NCBI GenBank assembly: GCA_003230355.1
Contig: QIDD01000092.1
Location: forward strand, 1-5,072
Direction: 5' to 3'
Source of the DNA: Methanobacteriota archaeon
GTDB lineage: Archaea > Hydrothermarchaeota > Hydrothermarchaeia > Hydrothermarchaeales > SZUA-236
Length of the DNA stretch: 5,072 nucleotides
Made by a program: the position numbers and the translations under genes. Below are positions 4,993 through 5,072 of the stretch, one piece after another. Each line of letters starts with the position of its first letter. Position 1 is the stretch's first letter. The notes beneath the pieces were generated by a model. That model saw nothing but the letters and a program-made list of their open reading frames with translations. It ran no database searches and was not told the DNA's origin.

Positions 4993-5072
4993 TGGACTCA
5001 GCCTCCTTAGATGCAGTGTTAAAATCAAACTCCCGTATTAGGGCTATCTGATTTTCTTCCTCAGCCTTCACA
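4985..5072 (-). CDS. rps4: Small ribosomal subunit protein uS4, C-terminal end (partial)
   Basis: A reading frame enters from the right edge and ends with TAA at 4985-4987. The 28 visible residues are [12 protein letters not shown] flanked by acidic sequence, ending KEAESSG. The NxQ-xxLIxEF pattern resembles the C-terminus of archaeal S4 (typically N-E-Q-L-I-V-E-F-Y-S), followed here by an extra tail of roughly 15 residues that is not conserved. Position immediately upstream of rps11, with an 8-nt overlap, is exactly where archaeal rps4 lies. Identity comes mainly from synteny, since too little protein is present for the S4 fold or rRNA-binding domain to be seen. Confidence 0.8.
   Translation of the reverse strand, partial: VKAEEENQIALIREFDFNTASKEAESSG
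5002..5008 (-). promoter_or_regulatory. Shine-Dalgarno site that decides the rps11 start
   Basis: The minus strand reads AAGGAGG, the strongest ribosome site in the window, 9 nt before the GTG at 4992. It lies inside the rps4 coding end (S-K-E-A codons) and settles the start against the upstream in-frame ATG at 5028. Confidence 0.85.

Noticed and set aside
4993..5028. Longer rps11 starting at the ATG at 5028
   Set aside because: The twelve extra residues are not part of archaeal S11, lie inside rps4, and the AAGGAGG site points to the GTG at 4992.
1..5072. A hidden novel system or mobile element in the window
   Set aside because: Every segment is accounted for by conserved housekeeping genes with spacers of 40 nt or less; no integrase, transposase, inverted repeat pair or CRISPR-like repeat was seen on either strand.

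Overview
The window is a compact archaeal information-processing operon read entirely on the minus strand. In transcription order (right to left) it holds the rps4 3' end, rps11, rpo3 (rpoD), tRNA-Leu(GAG), rpl18e, rpl13, rps9, rpo10 (rpoN), tRNA-Pro(GGG), rpo6 (rpoK), eno, rps2 and the 5' end of a MEMO1-family gene. It belongs to the archaeal S4-S11-RpoD / S9 / RpoN-RpoK-enolase-S2 cluster. Archaeal-type ribosomal proteins, three RNA polymerase subunits of the archaeal/eukaryotic type and strong Shine-Dalgarno sites make the domain certain. The gene order, including a tRNA-Leu in front of L18e as described for the Haloarcula S9 operon, points to Euryarchaeota in the broad sense. A subunit Rpo3 with two complete 4Fe-4S motifs suggests an anaerobe related to methanogens or methane/alkane oxidisers. 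I cannot name the genus.

Packing is extreme. rps4 overlaps rps11 by 8 nt; rps11 abuts rpo3 with no spacer; rpo3 ends 4 nt before tRNA-Leu; a 40-nt leader precedes rpl18e; rpl18e/rpl13 share ATGA; rpl13/rps9 are 4 nt apart and rps9/rpo10 6 nt. The last base of the rpo10 stop codon is the first base of tRNA-Pro. rpo6 follows tRNA-Pro by 21 nt, rpo6/eno share ATGA, eno/rps2 are 18 nt apart and rps2/MEMO 9 nt. No terminator or convincing internal promoter was seen, and no gene-free stretch exceeds 40 nt, so one polycistronic transcript with translational coupling is the simplest reading.

Functionally the genes supply the small subunit (S4, S11, S9, S2), the large subunit (L13, L18e), RNA polymerase assembly and periphery (Rpo3, Rpo10, Rpo6), two tRNAs, and the glycolytic/gluconeogenic enzyme enolase. 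The two tRNAs cut the transcript into three mRNA blocks once RNase P and tRNase Z act: rps4-rps11-rpo3, rpl18e-rpl13-rps9-rpo10, and rpo6-eno-rps2-MEMO.

I found no sign of a mobile element, CRISPR array, defence system or novel gene system. The points most worth a second look are the rpo10 stop/tRNA-Pro overlap, the three predicted metal sites of Rpo3, and some unusual residues in enolase.
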